This document shows positions 9,001 to 16,700 of a stretch of DNA of 32,335 bases, piece after piece. Position numbers and translations under genes: made by a program. The DNA lies in NCBI GenBank assembly GCA_937924755.1, contig CALEVZ010000072.1, positions 1 through 32,335 of the forward strand. The letters are read 5' to 3'. Below the pieces are notes generated by a model that was not told where the DNA came from, ran no database searches, and worked only from the letters and a program-made list of their open reading frames with translations. How positions within the stretch are numbered: position 1 is the first letter of the stretch; each line of letters starts with the position of its first letter. This DNA is from an uncultured bacterium (GTDB taxonomy: Bacteria; Acidobacteriota; Thermoanaerobaculia; Thermoanaerobaculales; Thermoanaerobaculaceae).

Positions 9001-9354
9001 GCCGATCGAATACGACGCCTCGCCGTCGAACACCGGCTCGTAGGTGGTGCCGGCGTTTTCGGTTTTCCAAACCCCGCCGGAGGCCACCGCCACGAAGTAG
9101 CGGGCGGGGTTAGCGGGGTCCACCGCCAGGTCGCCCACCCGGCCGGACATCAGGGCCGGCCCCAGGGAGCGCAGCTTGAGGTTGGCAAAGGTGGCCGGGG
9201 AGAAGAGGTCCTTGCTCTCCTCGCCGCTGTCATCGGAGCCGGAAGCGGCGGGAGCGGCGGGGGGCTTGCCGACGCCACGAGCCGCCTGGGCGGCGGGCAG
9301 GGTCGTCGGCACGGCCAGTACGAGGGTCAGCACGAGGGGGACGAGGCGGGTCAT
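6028..9354 (-). CDS. Secreted BNR/Asp-box repeat protein, sortilin-like beta-propeller (1108 aa)
   Basis: Starts with a clear signal peptide (MTRLVPLVLTLVLAVPTTLPAAQA), so it is exported. Between roughly residues 95 and 715 it carries about eleven Asp-box (BNR) turns of the form SxDxGxxW, for example YKSLDGGKTW, YKSTDGGANW, FRSRDRGESW, FRSEDRGDSW and LKSSDRGRTW. This implies one or two large beta-propellers of the VPS10/sortilin or glycosyl-hydrolase-like type. The C-terminal third has a beta-rich segment (TVRDAQGEVVRQLSG), an acidic linker and a helical end. Such proteins are abundant in Acidobacteriota and related phyla and are often annotated glycosyl hydrolase, but I see no catalytic residues that prove hydrolysis. 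The start at 9354 has GGGAGGA just upstream. The 3' end lies 70 bp before the small-gene/nucleotidyltransferase pair. Confidence 0.88.
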   Translation of the reverse strand: MTRLVPLVLTLVLAVPTTLPAAQAARGVGKPPAAPAASGSDDSGEESKDLFSPATFANLKLRSLGPALMSGRVGDLAVDPANPARYFVAVASGGVWKTENAGTTYEPVFDGEASYSIGCVTIDPNNPHVIWVGTGENNSQRSVSWGDGVYKSLDGGKTWKNMGLKKSEHIGMIRVDPRNSDVVYVAAQGPLWGPGGDRGLYKSTDGGANWERILHISEHTGVSEVHFDPRNPDVLYASAYQRRRHVWTLINGGPESGIYKSTDAGRSWRKITQGLPKVDLGRIGLAVSPANPDVIYAIVEAMQDKGGIFRSRDRGESWERRSGYLSSSGQYYSELFADPKNVDRVYSMDTYFMVSEDGGKTWVRAGEQAKHVDNHALWIDPANTDHLLIGSDGGIYETWDRAKTWQFKPNLPVTQFYRVAVGNDAPFYTVCGGTQDNNTQCGPARTTSRHGITNGDWFITQGGDGFVPAIDPENPNIIYSEAQHGWIVRYDRASGERVFVQPQEAPGDDPHRWNWDSPFIISPHNPRRLYFAAQRLFRSEDRGDSWVPISGDLTRQIDRNRLKVMDRVWPADAVAKNASTSFYGNIVALDESPLVEGLLYVGTDDGLIQVSENGGASWRKIERFPGVPELTYVSSVLASRHRPDTVYATFDNHKRADFAPYVLKSSDRGRTWTSLVGNLKEPEVCYDIVEDHQDPNLLFLGTEYGVHFSPDGGAIWIKLKGMPTISVRDIAIQRQENDLVLATFGRGFYVLDDYTPLRGITRAMLEKEALLFPVKDALAYIESGRFGWGKKASLGETFFTADNPPFGATFTYYLKEGLKTRTELRHEREKEAIKKKLDPPYPTLEELREEELEEKPQIILTVRDAQGEVVRQLSGPTGKGFQRVAWNLRYPPVTPPTAQRPREDDDEEDNSGGGPMVVPGAYTVTLSKRVNSVTTTLAGPVRFEVKPLNLATLPAADRAALLAFQREVAELQRRVLGAVEVTKDTDKRLDAIAKALRDTPAAPPELVDRAAELRRRLEAINLTLRGDRVGDRRNYPTPPSISGRVQTVVSAFWSNTSAPTGTARESYRVASEQFATVHAQLRQLVEVDLAALEKAMDQAGAPWTPGRL

Positions 9355-9456
9355 GGTTCCTCCCTGGGGCATAGCCGGGGACGGGCGGCGGGCGCACCGT
9401 TTCCCAATGGTGGGCGAGAAGGCCGGAGATGGCGCCAACGCGAGGTGCGTCAAGGC

Positions 9457-10617
9457 CTAGCGACTCCAGTCGATGACGTACTGCTGGTCGCGCAGCAGCG
9501 GGACCGCTTTTCCTTTGGGCATGATGAGGTCCACTCGCTCCACCCGGACGTCGGGCTGGGTTTCGGGGATGAAGACGCGGTCGATATGGACCACCGCCTC
9601 CGCAGATGAGAAGTGAGCCGGCCCCACCTGCCCGCCGAAGTGATCCGAGCGGCCGAAGGCGATATGCAGTCCCAGCTTCTCGTCCAGCAGCAGCTCACCG
9701 ATGGGCTTGATGCCCAGCTCGGCCAGCACGCCCAGGCCCAGTTCGGCGAGGTTGGCGTAGGCCGGCTCGGCGACGATCGCCGCCGCCTCCCGGCAGGCGC
9801 GTTCGCCGTCGCCCAGCACCTCGACGGCGCGGTTGTGCTCGATGCGGTAGACCACCACCTCGCCGGTCTCGAACTGCACCGGCAGCTCCCCCTGGCTCGA
9901 GGACGGGTCGCCCTCCCGTTCCCCTTCGTAGGGAACGATGTACGCCTCACCCGAAGGCAGGTTCCCTGCGACTCCCGGGATGGGGAGCAACCCGCCGGAG
10001 GCGTGGGCGTGCCGATACCGCAGATCGAGCGTGAGCCGAGCAGGGCCGCCCGGGTGGCGAAAGTCGATCTCCGCCGCCTCGGCGCGGGTCAGAAGGTCGG
10101 CCAGGATCTCCACCCGGCGGTTGATCTCTCCCCAATCCAGGCGCAGGGCGGGGATCATGGCGGGGGTGAAGCCGGGCATGGTGGCGGCGCGAATGGGGTA
10201 GGAGCGGGCCGCCACCTTCAGCGGGGCGGTGGCGGAAAAACGTGTCATAGCGATGAGGATGGGGTGAGCGAGGTAGATCTCGGCAAAGGGCACGGCGGTG
10301 GCGGGATCCAGCTCGTCGGCGCTGGCGGGCAGCTCGCCGCCGCGGTGCAGCCATGCGGTGGCGGGCAGGTCACCGTTGTTGGTGCGCACGTTGCGGTAGA
10401 GCACCAGGTGGGTGTCGAGGCCGGTGGAGGCTTGGCGCGCGGCCAGCTCCGCCGCCCACTCCGCCGCAATCTCCCGGCGTTGCCGCCAGGAGGGTGTGTC
10501 GGGGACCTCCCGGTCTGGCAAGTCCACCAGAATGGCCAGGGCGCGCTCGTGGGGTGCCGGTCGGAACACCCGCCGGATAAGCGAGAAGAGCTCATCGCCA
10601 GAGAGTCGATCCGTCAT
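9457..10617 (-). CDS. M29 (aminopeptidase T)-like metallopeptidase (386 aa)
   Basis: Resembles the M29 leucyl aminopeptidase family, cobalt/zinc enzymes that remove N-terminal residues. The signature blocks occur in the expected order: NLPSGEAYIVPYEG, NLAELGLGVL, LLDEKLGLHIAFG and VVHIDRVFI. These supply the Glu, Glu, His and His-x-Asp positions used as metal ligands in that family. The N-terminal half is divergent from typical aminopeptidase T, so it may be a separate subfamily. The ATG at 10617 has GGGAGGATG upstream. It is divergent from the PilZ gene, with 176 bp between. It lies 102 bp upstream of the BNR-repeat gene on the same strand, so the two could share a message. There is no signal peptide, so it is probably cytoplasmic. 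Confidence 0.72.
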   Translation of the reverse strand: MTDRLSGDELFSLIRRVFRPAPHERALAILVDLPDREVPDTPSWRQRREIAAEWAAELAARQASTGLDTHLVLYRNVRTNNGDLPATAWLHRGGELPASADELDPATAVPFAEIYLAHPILIAMTRFSATAPLKVAARSYPIRAATMPGFTPAMIPALRLDWGEINRRVEILADLLTRAEAAEIDFRHPGGPARLTLDLRYRHAHASGGLLPIPGVAGNLPSGEAYIVPYEGEREGDPSSSQGELPVQFETGEVVVYRIEHNRAVEVLGDGERACREAAAIVAEPAYANLAELGLGVLAELGIKPIGELLLDEKLGLHIAFGRSDHFGGQVGPAHFSSAEAVVHIDRVFIPETQPDVRVERVDLIMPKGKAVPLLRDQQYVIDWSR

Positions 10618-10737
10618 CACATCCTCCCGTGGGCATGGTGACGTATCGGCGCCCCGGTGTCGAGAGACCGCTGCGGGACAAGTGTGAAATCCCCGCAAAC
10701 GTCATTTGATATCTAGCAATGAACTTTCTTGCAGCCT

Positions 10738-10765
10738 TGCGAGTTGACGCGTTTTGCTGGACAAT
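10738..10765 (+). promoter_or_regulatory. Possible promoter of the PilZ gene
   Basis: TTGCGA (10738-10743), a 16-bp spacer and GACAAT (10760-10765) form a weak sigma-70-like pair. If used, transcription starts near 10772, which favours the ATG at 10794 over in-frame starts further upstream. Confidence 0.3.
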
Positions 10766-10793
10766 GCCCGCCACCAGGAGGGTGGCTGGCGCG

Positions 10794-11129
10794 ATGATCA
10801 CCGGGCAACGAAGGTTCCCGCGGATTCCCTCGGAAAACACCGTGCTGGTCAAGAGCGCGGGTGAGGGGGCCGAGGAAGGGTTCGCCAAGACCACGGTTAT
10901 GGGGCTAGGTGGGTGCAGCTTCGTGACCGACACGCCACTGCAACCCGAAGAGCGAGTGGAAGTGTACATCGCCGTGCGCGGCAAGGTGGTCGTCGCCCTG
11001 GGTCGGGTGGTGTGGACCGCTGAGCGCCCGGGTGGCCGGCGCGAGGCAGGCATCGAGTTCCTGGAGATCACCGACGAAGATCGCCAGGTGGTTGAGGACC
11101 TTTTCAGGCCCGTCGAGGAACCCGTTTAG
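10794..11129 (+). CDS. PilZ-domain protein, possible c-di-GMP receptor (111 aa)
   Basis: A single PilZ domain. The N-terminal arginine motif appears as QRRFPRIPSENTVLVK, matching the RxxxR element that grips cyclic di-GMP. The second element, normally (D/N)xSxxG, is instead VMGLGGCSF, so the Asp/Asn and Ser are absent and binding may be weak or altered. The rest follows the fold: PLQPEERVEVYIAV, then VVVALGRVVWTAE and REAGIEFLEI. The ATG at 10794 has AGGAGGG 11 bp upstream. It converges with the yigZ-like gene; the two stops overlap. A diguanylate cyclase is encoded in the same window, but a direct pairing is not shown. Confidence 0.8.
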   Translation: MITGQRRFPRIPSENTVLVKSAGEGAEEGFAKTTVMGLGGCSFVTDTPLQPEERVEVYIAVRGKVVVALGRVVWTAERPGGRREAGIEFLEITDEDRQVVEDLFRPVEEPV

Positions 11130-11506
11130 GAGCCTGCTCGGGGGCCGGCGATCACCGCCGCGCCGGCGGCACGAAACGCCCGCACCACCCCGCCCACCCC
11201 CAGCTTCACCCCGCCGAAAACCCGGGAAACGAGGAGGCCCCCCTCCAGCTCGTGGTGGCGCAACAGCTCCAGCAACACCCGGCCGGGGTGGCCCACCTCG
11301 CCGTCGTCGCGGGAGGCCTCGACGATCCCTCCCGAGTGGTCTCGCCAGCGCGCCGCCCAGCAGTGGTGGCGGGCCCTGCGGTAAAGGGCCCTGTACTGGG
11401 CAACGGTGCGCTCCACGTCCGCTTCCGAAGTGACAGGGAAAAGGCGGGCGAAAAAGCGCGACCTCTCGACGGTGAGCTTCGCTTCGACGACGTCGGTGAC
11501 TCGCAC
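11126..11506 (-). CDS. YigZ/IMPACT (UPF0029) family protein, single-domain form (126 aa)
   Basis: Matches the N-terminal domain of the YigZ/IMPACT family: ERSRFFARLFPVTS, then a DA.H..wA-like stretch (RARHHCWAARW), the RDDGEVGHPG motif and VSRVFGGVKLGVGGVVRAF. The family is usually about 200 residues with a second C-terminal domain; here only the first domain is present and the gene ends at 11126. DDGEP.GTAG has become DDGEVGHPG. The start is a GTG at 11506. The function of the family is unclear; the eukaryotic IMPACT relative regulates translation. Its 5' end lies 60 bp from the displaced prs fragment on the same strand, so it was probably the direct downstream neighbour of prs before the island arrived. 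Confidence 0.72.
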   Translation of the reverse strand: MRVTDVVEAKLTVERSRFFARLFPVTSEADVERTVAQYRALYRRARHHCWAARWRDHSGGIVEASRDDGEVGHPGRVLLELLRHHELEGGLLVSRVFGGVKLGVGGVVRAFRAAGAAVIAGPRAGS

Positions 11507-11565
11507 CCTGGCATGGTAGAGGAGATTCGCTGAGGACGTCCGAGGGCAAATATGGAGCGCCCTGC

Positions 11566-11803
11566 TTCACCTGTACTCGGGGAAGAGCACGCTGATGCTC
11601 TCGCGGTGATGGATGCGGCGGATGGCCTCGGCGAACAGCGGCGCTACCGACACCACCCGCACCTTGGGCGAAAACTCCACCGGCTGGTTTTCCACCGTGT
11701 CGGTGACCACCAGCGTCTCGATGGGTCCGGCGTCGAGACGGGCCATGGAGGAGGGCGCGAACACGGCGTGCGTTACCGCCGCCAGCACCGCACGGGCGCC
11801 GCG
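11566..11803. repeat. Left 238-bp direct repeat (displaced prs 3' end)
   Basis: Aligns without gaps to 17668-17905 (constant offset 6102). I count 9 mismatches in 238 positions, all between 11573 and 11690; the 113 bp from 11691 to 11803 are identical. The similarity stops abruptly after the GCG at 11803. Only two mismatches change the protein (final W to Y); the other seven are silent. Confidence 0.95.
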
Positions 11804-11824
11804 GGCCAGAAACCACCTATCCAT
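11567..11824 (-). pseudogene. Truncated prs 3' fragment (ribose-phosphate pyrophosphokinase C-terminus)
   Basis: An 85-codon open frame whose last 77 or so residues equal the C-terminal quarter of the prs product encoded at 17669-18607, from RGARAVLAAVTHAVF to SISVLFPEYR. It lacks the N-terminal domain, the ATP-binding region and the PRPP loop, so it cannot be an active synthase. Its first eight residues (MDRWFLAR) come from island-side sequence, and the ATG at 11824 directly follows the stop of the actin-like ATPase gene, apparently by chance. I interpret it as the original host prs 3' end, pushed aside when the island inserted. It might still be translated by coupling. Confidence 0.9.
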
Positions 11825-13711
11825 CTATTGATCACGTAGTACGTGGGGAGGAAGCTCGTCCTCCTCCAGGCGTCGGCGTCGACGGTCCGAATAGTCCACA
11901 GGATCCACGGCTTCGGGCAGTTCGAACGTCGCGAAGTCGAGGCCGTAGCTCAAACCATAGGCCACGAGGGCGAGTCCAAGGTCGTCGAGGTCGTCAATCC
12001 CTTCCAGGTCCGAAGGGATGCCGGGATCAACCACTTCAAACGGCTTCAAAGCGTTTTTTCGCAAAACGTTACCAGTAAAGTGTCGCTTGATCGCCGAGAT
12101 TCGACATCCCCCGCCTACCAGAAACAGGCGGCAGTCTTGCCAGTTTGATAACTTCGCATCTTTGGGATAGGCCGCCTTGAAGGCATCGGACAGTACCTCA
12201 TAAATACTTTCTAGAAGTGGCCTTACGTCCTTCGGCATCCGCTTGGCCAGAAACACGTCCTCGAACCCTCGTACCTCGAGTTGGTTGGGTAGCCCGTGGG
12301 CCTTCGCAATGAGGCGATCCAGGGCATCTGCTCCGGGGGGTCGTGCGGCAGCGCCCCAAAAAGAGAACTTGGCCTTCCGCCATATCTGGAAATGTCTGTC
12401 GAATTCCTCCACGATGCGGAAGAAGCATGCGTCCGTGGACCCGGCTCCGACATCGACGGATGCGTACAGCCCCGGGGGAACCCGGGGCGACTGGAAGGCC
12501 CACATCAGACTGGCAGCGGCTTCCGGGAGAAGCCACTGGGCAACCTCGTTCGGCCGAGACTGGCCCACCGCTGAGGCCGAGGATACGGCCATCTCTCGAG
12601 CGGTGCTGATCGGAACCCCATTGGCCAGTTGTGGGGTCCCTTTCTGGTACAGCCATCGGGCGCGGGCGATCATGAGCCAGTAGGAGTTCAGGGGATCGCC
12701 GCTTGCCAGAGACGCCACCGGAACACCCATGGTCATCGTCAGGCGTGGATCGAAATCCAGGCTCGCCGCGTACTCCTCGATCGCCCGCCCGCCGAGCTGG
12801 ATGAGGTGAAGCACCGACAACATGGCCAGGTCAGCCACCGAGATGCCCTCAGGCGGGTGGGTGTCAGCCTGAAAATAGGCATCGCTTGGAAAAGCGGCGC
12901 GAATCTTGAGAGATGGATACACTCTCGCCCTCGGAACCTGCGCTCGCAGCCAGGCTTCGTCACCGAAGTAGAGCCGATCGTTTTCCCACACCACCAGCGC
13001 AGGCACCCGGAAATCCCCGTCGCGACCGTAAGGCCTGACGAGGAACGACTTCTGCTCGAGTCTCGACGAAGCGTCGCGAAACACCAGCTTGGAGGTACTC
13101 GTGCCGTAGTCGATCCCGAGCTGAATGATTCGGCGGGGCCGGGCCGGAGGAGGCTGCTGGACATCCACCCGCGGGGCAGCATCTGTTAGCGGCGCAGCGG
13201 GGTGAATGACTGGCGGTGGTGGCGCCGGGGAGGCAATCGGCACTCGTTGGTCCGGCGCTCCAGGGTCCGGAGCACGGTGATCGGGCGGCGAATCGACGGT
13301 GAACGCGGTGGCGACGATGCCGCGGGGGCACAGTGAGGTTGGCGCCGCCAGGGCCTCTCCGACTGGCGTGGACGTCGTTACCTGGTGAACCACCTCGCCA
13401 TTCCCAACCGCCAACGGAACGCCTGACGGCCGAGATGCCGGTGCCGATTCGACAACTGGATTCGCACCGACTTGCGGTTCCGGCGGTGTACACCTCACCA
13501 CCGCCTGTCTTTCGTCACCCTCTGGAGGTGGGGCAGAGGGGGATGGGGGTGGTGGACCCGCCGGGCGCTCGCCGGCTGCCTCCCTCGGCGCCACCGATGG
13601 CACCCATGGCGGCTCCGCCGCTGACCCGCTGGCAGCTCCACGTGGTGACGGCCCGCGCCGGCGCCATAGCCGAGCGGTGAGCATTTCGAGCCATCGCTTC
13701 AGCCAGCCCAT
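11825..13711 (-). CDS. Actin/Hsp70-like ATPase with long Pro-rich N-terminus (628 aa)
   Basis: The C-terminal 430 residues carry the three nucleotide-binding signatures of the actin-Hsp70 superfamily: phosphate-1 DYGTSTSK (201-208), phosphate-2 DVGAGSTD (420-427) and the adenosine motif LVGGGCR (531-537). A helical tail and an acidic/basic end follow (RRRRRLEEDELPP). The first 190 or so residues are low-complexity, rich in Pro, Ala and Ser, and start with a basic amphipathic segment (MGWLKRWLEMLTARLWRRR) that could touch membrane or nucleic acid. It lacks the canonical DnaK substrate-binding domain, so it is not a housekeeping chaperone. The gene begins 4 bp after the helicase stop, with AGGTGA inside the helicase end as ribosome site, implying co-translation. 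It ends 21 bp from the left repeat. It is probably an ATP-driven switch or scaffold working with the helicase. The superfamily call is firm; the function is unknown. Confidence 0.85.
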   Translation of the reverse strand: MGWLKRWLEMLTARLWRRRGPSPRGAASGSAAEPPWVPSVAPREAAGERPAGPPPPSPSAPPPEGDERQAVVRCTPPEPQVGANPVVESAPASRPSGVPLAVGNGEVVHQVTTSTPVGEALAAPTSLCPRGIVATAFTVDSPPDHRAPDPGAPDQRVPIASPAPPPPVIHPAAPLTDAAPRVDVQQPPPARPRRIIQLGIDYGTSTSKLVFRDASSRLEQKSFLVRPYGRDGDFRVPALVVWENDRLYFGDEAWLRAQVPRARVYPSLKIRAAFPSDAYFQADTHPPEGISVADLAMLSVLHLIQLGGRAIEEYAASLDFDPRLTMTMGVPVASLASGDPLNSYWLMIARARWLYQKGTPQLANGVPISTAREMAVSSASAVGQSRPNEVAQWLLPEAAASLMWAFQSPRVPPGLYASVDVGAGSTDACFFRIVEEFDRHFQIWRKAKFSFWGAAARPPGADALDRLIAKAHGLPNQLEVRGFEDVFLAKRMPKDVRPLLESIYEVLSDAFKAAYPKDAKLSNWQDCRLFLVGGGCRISAIKRHFTGNVLRKNALKPFEVVDPGIPSDLEGIDDLDDLGLALVAYGLSYGLDFATFELPEAVDPVDYSDRRRRRLEEDELPPHVLRDQ

Positions 13712-13715
13712 TGAC

Positions 13716-16700
13716 TCACCTCTCGCTCCCGCCGCCGGTCACCTGTACGAGAGCGAGCGCAAGCTCTTCGCTTTCCAGATGCACACGATCCATCGCTAGC
13801 GCCTCGTGCCGCAAACGCTCGATCTCCCGTGTGGCCTTCTCCAGACGAGTCTTCGCCATACGGATTGGAAACGCCGGTGCCTGTCCGCGTATCAGACTCG
13901 CCAGATTTCTCTGCGCCTGGGCGGCGCGATGCTGCCAGGCCGCCAGCTCAGTTGCCCTAACTCGGGTGACCCGAGCGCGCAGCAGCGCTGCCTCGCGCTC
14001 CTCGGCGACTGCCCGGAGACGCTCGAGTTGCTGCTCCAGGGTTACCCGGGCCAGCTCCACCGCATTCGGCTCCAGACGTGGCAAGCTCGCCACCTCTTGG
14101 CATTGCCCCAGGAGCTCAACCAAGAGGCCCTCGGCTTCGTCGGCCGAAACCAGGGAACCTCGTGCCAGCGAGAAAACGATTGGTACAAGCTCAGCTCGCC
14201 TGCGCGGTTCCGGGATTTCAAAGCGAACTATCTGCAACAAATAGAGACCAGATGGCAGCGCCGAGCAGGCAACCTTTAAAGCGTAGGTGTTCGTTGCCCG
14301 TATCGCCCCCTTGGAGACTTGTCGGCAGGCGAACTGCACCAGGGGATGGCGCCGATGAATGAACTCCAGCCGGCGCAGTGTTTCCGCGGTTTCAATGGAA
14401 ACCGTGGCGGAGAAAGGTCCCTGCCGGATGAGGGCCGCGACTTGCACCGCCTCCTGGGTGTTGGAAAGCTCCGCGAGGAGATCCGACGCCGCTTCGGGCG
14501 GCAAGTGAAGGCGGGCGACACCGTCGGCAATGCCCGCAGGAACCTCGGACCCGGGATAGCGTTGGCGGTAGAAATCCTGCAGAAGCCACGCGATATCGGA
14601 GGGTTGCGCCATCCTGCGACCGCCAACGAGGGCATTGATCTCATCCAGGTAAGCCTGGTCGGCCGCCACAAGAGCATCGGAAACCCGCTCGAGATGCCGG
14701 GCCTCTTCCCGTCGGCGTTCAATGGCTCCGGCTGCATCCTCGATTCTTCGCGCTTCCTCATCCGGTGAAAGCCCACCTGCCAGCGCTTCGATGGCAATTT
14801 CTTGGACCATCTCGCCGAGTATTGGGTCGAGATCGCCGATGCTCTCCTCGAAGAGGCGGATGCGTTCATACAAGCGGAGCAGGATTCTTTCCTCGACGGA
14901 GTTCTTGATTACCAGGTTGACGATGGAGATACGAGACGCGAGCTGCCCTATGCGATCCAGCCGGCCAATCCTCTGCTCCACCACCATCGGGTTCCAGGGC
15001 AGGTCATAGTTGATGAGGACGGAGGAGCACTGCAGGTCAAGGCCCTCGCTGCCGACCTCCGAAGAGAGCAGGACGCGAATCTGCGGATCGTCACGAAATG
15101 CTTCGATCCGGATCTCGCGTTCCTCCATGGGGATACCACCGTGGATCAGGCGGTGCCCGATGCCGAGCTTCTCCAGCTTCGCGTCGAGATACTCGAGGGT
15201 CGCGCGAAAAAAAGCAAAAACAACAGCCTTGCGCGGTGGTCGATGATGTCGAGCATCATCCCACCAGACGCTATCGAAAACTCCCAGCAGTTTCTTGAGT
15301 TTGGAGTCCCTCGTCAAAGCTCTGAACGTCTGCCACCTGGCGACGAGTCTGTGCTCCAGCTCGGCCCAGGTGCGGGGAACGGGATCTTCACCGTAGCCGT
15401 CCTTACTCGAGAGCTCCCAGCCCAGTTCCTCGAAGTCGTCCAGCTCGTCGCCGCGCCTCGAGGAGGTGCGGTGGCTCACACGAGCCAGTGCCGCGGGCAG
15501 ACAGCTGGCAGCCTGGCGATGGGCCGTGGCAAAGGCCATGCGAGCGCCCCACGAAGTCAGGTCGGGTAGAAGGGTCAGAGCCTCAAACGCCTCTTGCTCT
15601 TCCGCGGAGAGGGAGACGACGATGGACTGGGGGTCGCGCTTCGGGCGCAACGTTTGAGTGTCTCGTTTCAGCGTCCGGGTCAGCACCGCATTGGTAAACG
15701 AAAGGCTCGCCAGGTCCCGTTCCAGATCGATGCGCTCGCTGCGGGTGAGGGTTTCCAACTGGCGACACCTGCTCACGACCGAGATCACGAACGGATCCGC
15801 GCGGGATTGCTCCAGGTGGGGTTGGGAGAGGTATTGCTCGAGCTTTGCCACCGCGTCACCGCTTCCGCCCGACCCCGATCGAACCACTCGCAGAGCGTCC
15901 ATCAGCGGCGCGGTGCCCTGACGTTGCACCTCGAAGACATCGAAACTGGAGAAGCTGTCAGGGTCCAACAGGTGCAGGAGCCAGAAGAGGTCCTCCGGCC
16001 CCGTCTGCAGCGGTGTCGCGGTGAGAATGAGCATGGCCTCGCTGCACTCGGCGATGGTGCGGGTCATACGGTGCTGTAGCGTCCGCGGATTGCGAGCCCG
16101 GTGCCCTTCGTCGAAGATTGCCAGGTCCAGCGCCGGCCTCAAAACGTCGAACTTCTTCTGAATATCTTCGGGCCGCACCTGCTCGTAGGACATGATCCAG
16201 TTGAACTCGGCTTCCTTACCGCTCTCGAAATCGTCCAGGAACCTCCGAAGTTCTCGAGTACTGGGCAGGTCGAAGCGCTCATCAAAACGCCGTGCCAGTT
16301 CGGTCTTCCACTTGGTTCGAAGACGAGCCGGAACGACCACCAGGACCCTCGCCAGCCGCGTGCGTGCCCGCAACTCGCGCAACACGTAACCGGCCTCGAT
16401 GGTCTTTCCGAGCCCCACCTCGTCGGCGATGAGAATGCGCCAGCGAGGGTTATCAATCAGCTTGAGCAGGGGCTTGAACTGATAGGGCAGAAACTGAGCT
16501 CTCGCCGTCCCGAAGGACGTTGCAATGGCGGAGGGAGGGCGATTGAGGCGCTCCAGGGTCATCGCCATCCGAAAGTCCTGGGCGCGTGCCAGACTGCCGC
16601 GGGCCAGGTCGCGCCATGGGTCGGCCACCTCGGGCAAGAGCTCCAAGACCTCCGCCGCGAGAGTGACCAGGCGCGTGCCGAACTGAACCTGGCATTGAAA

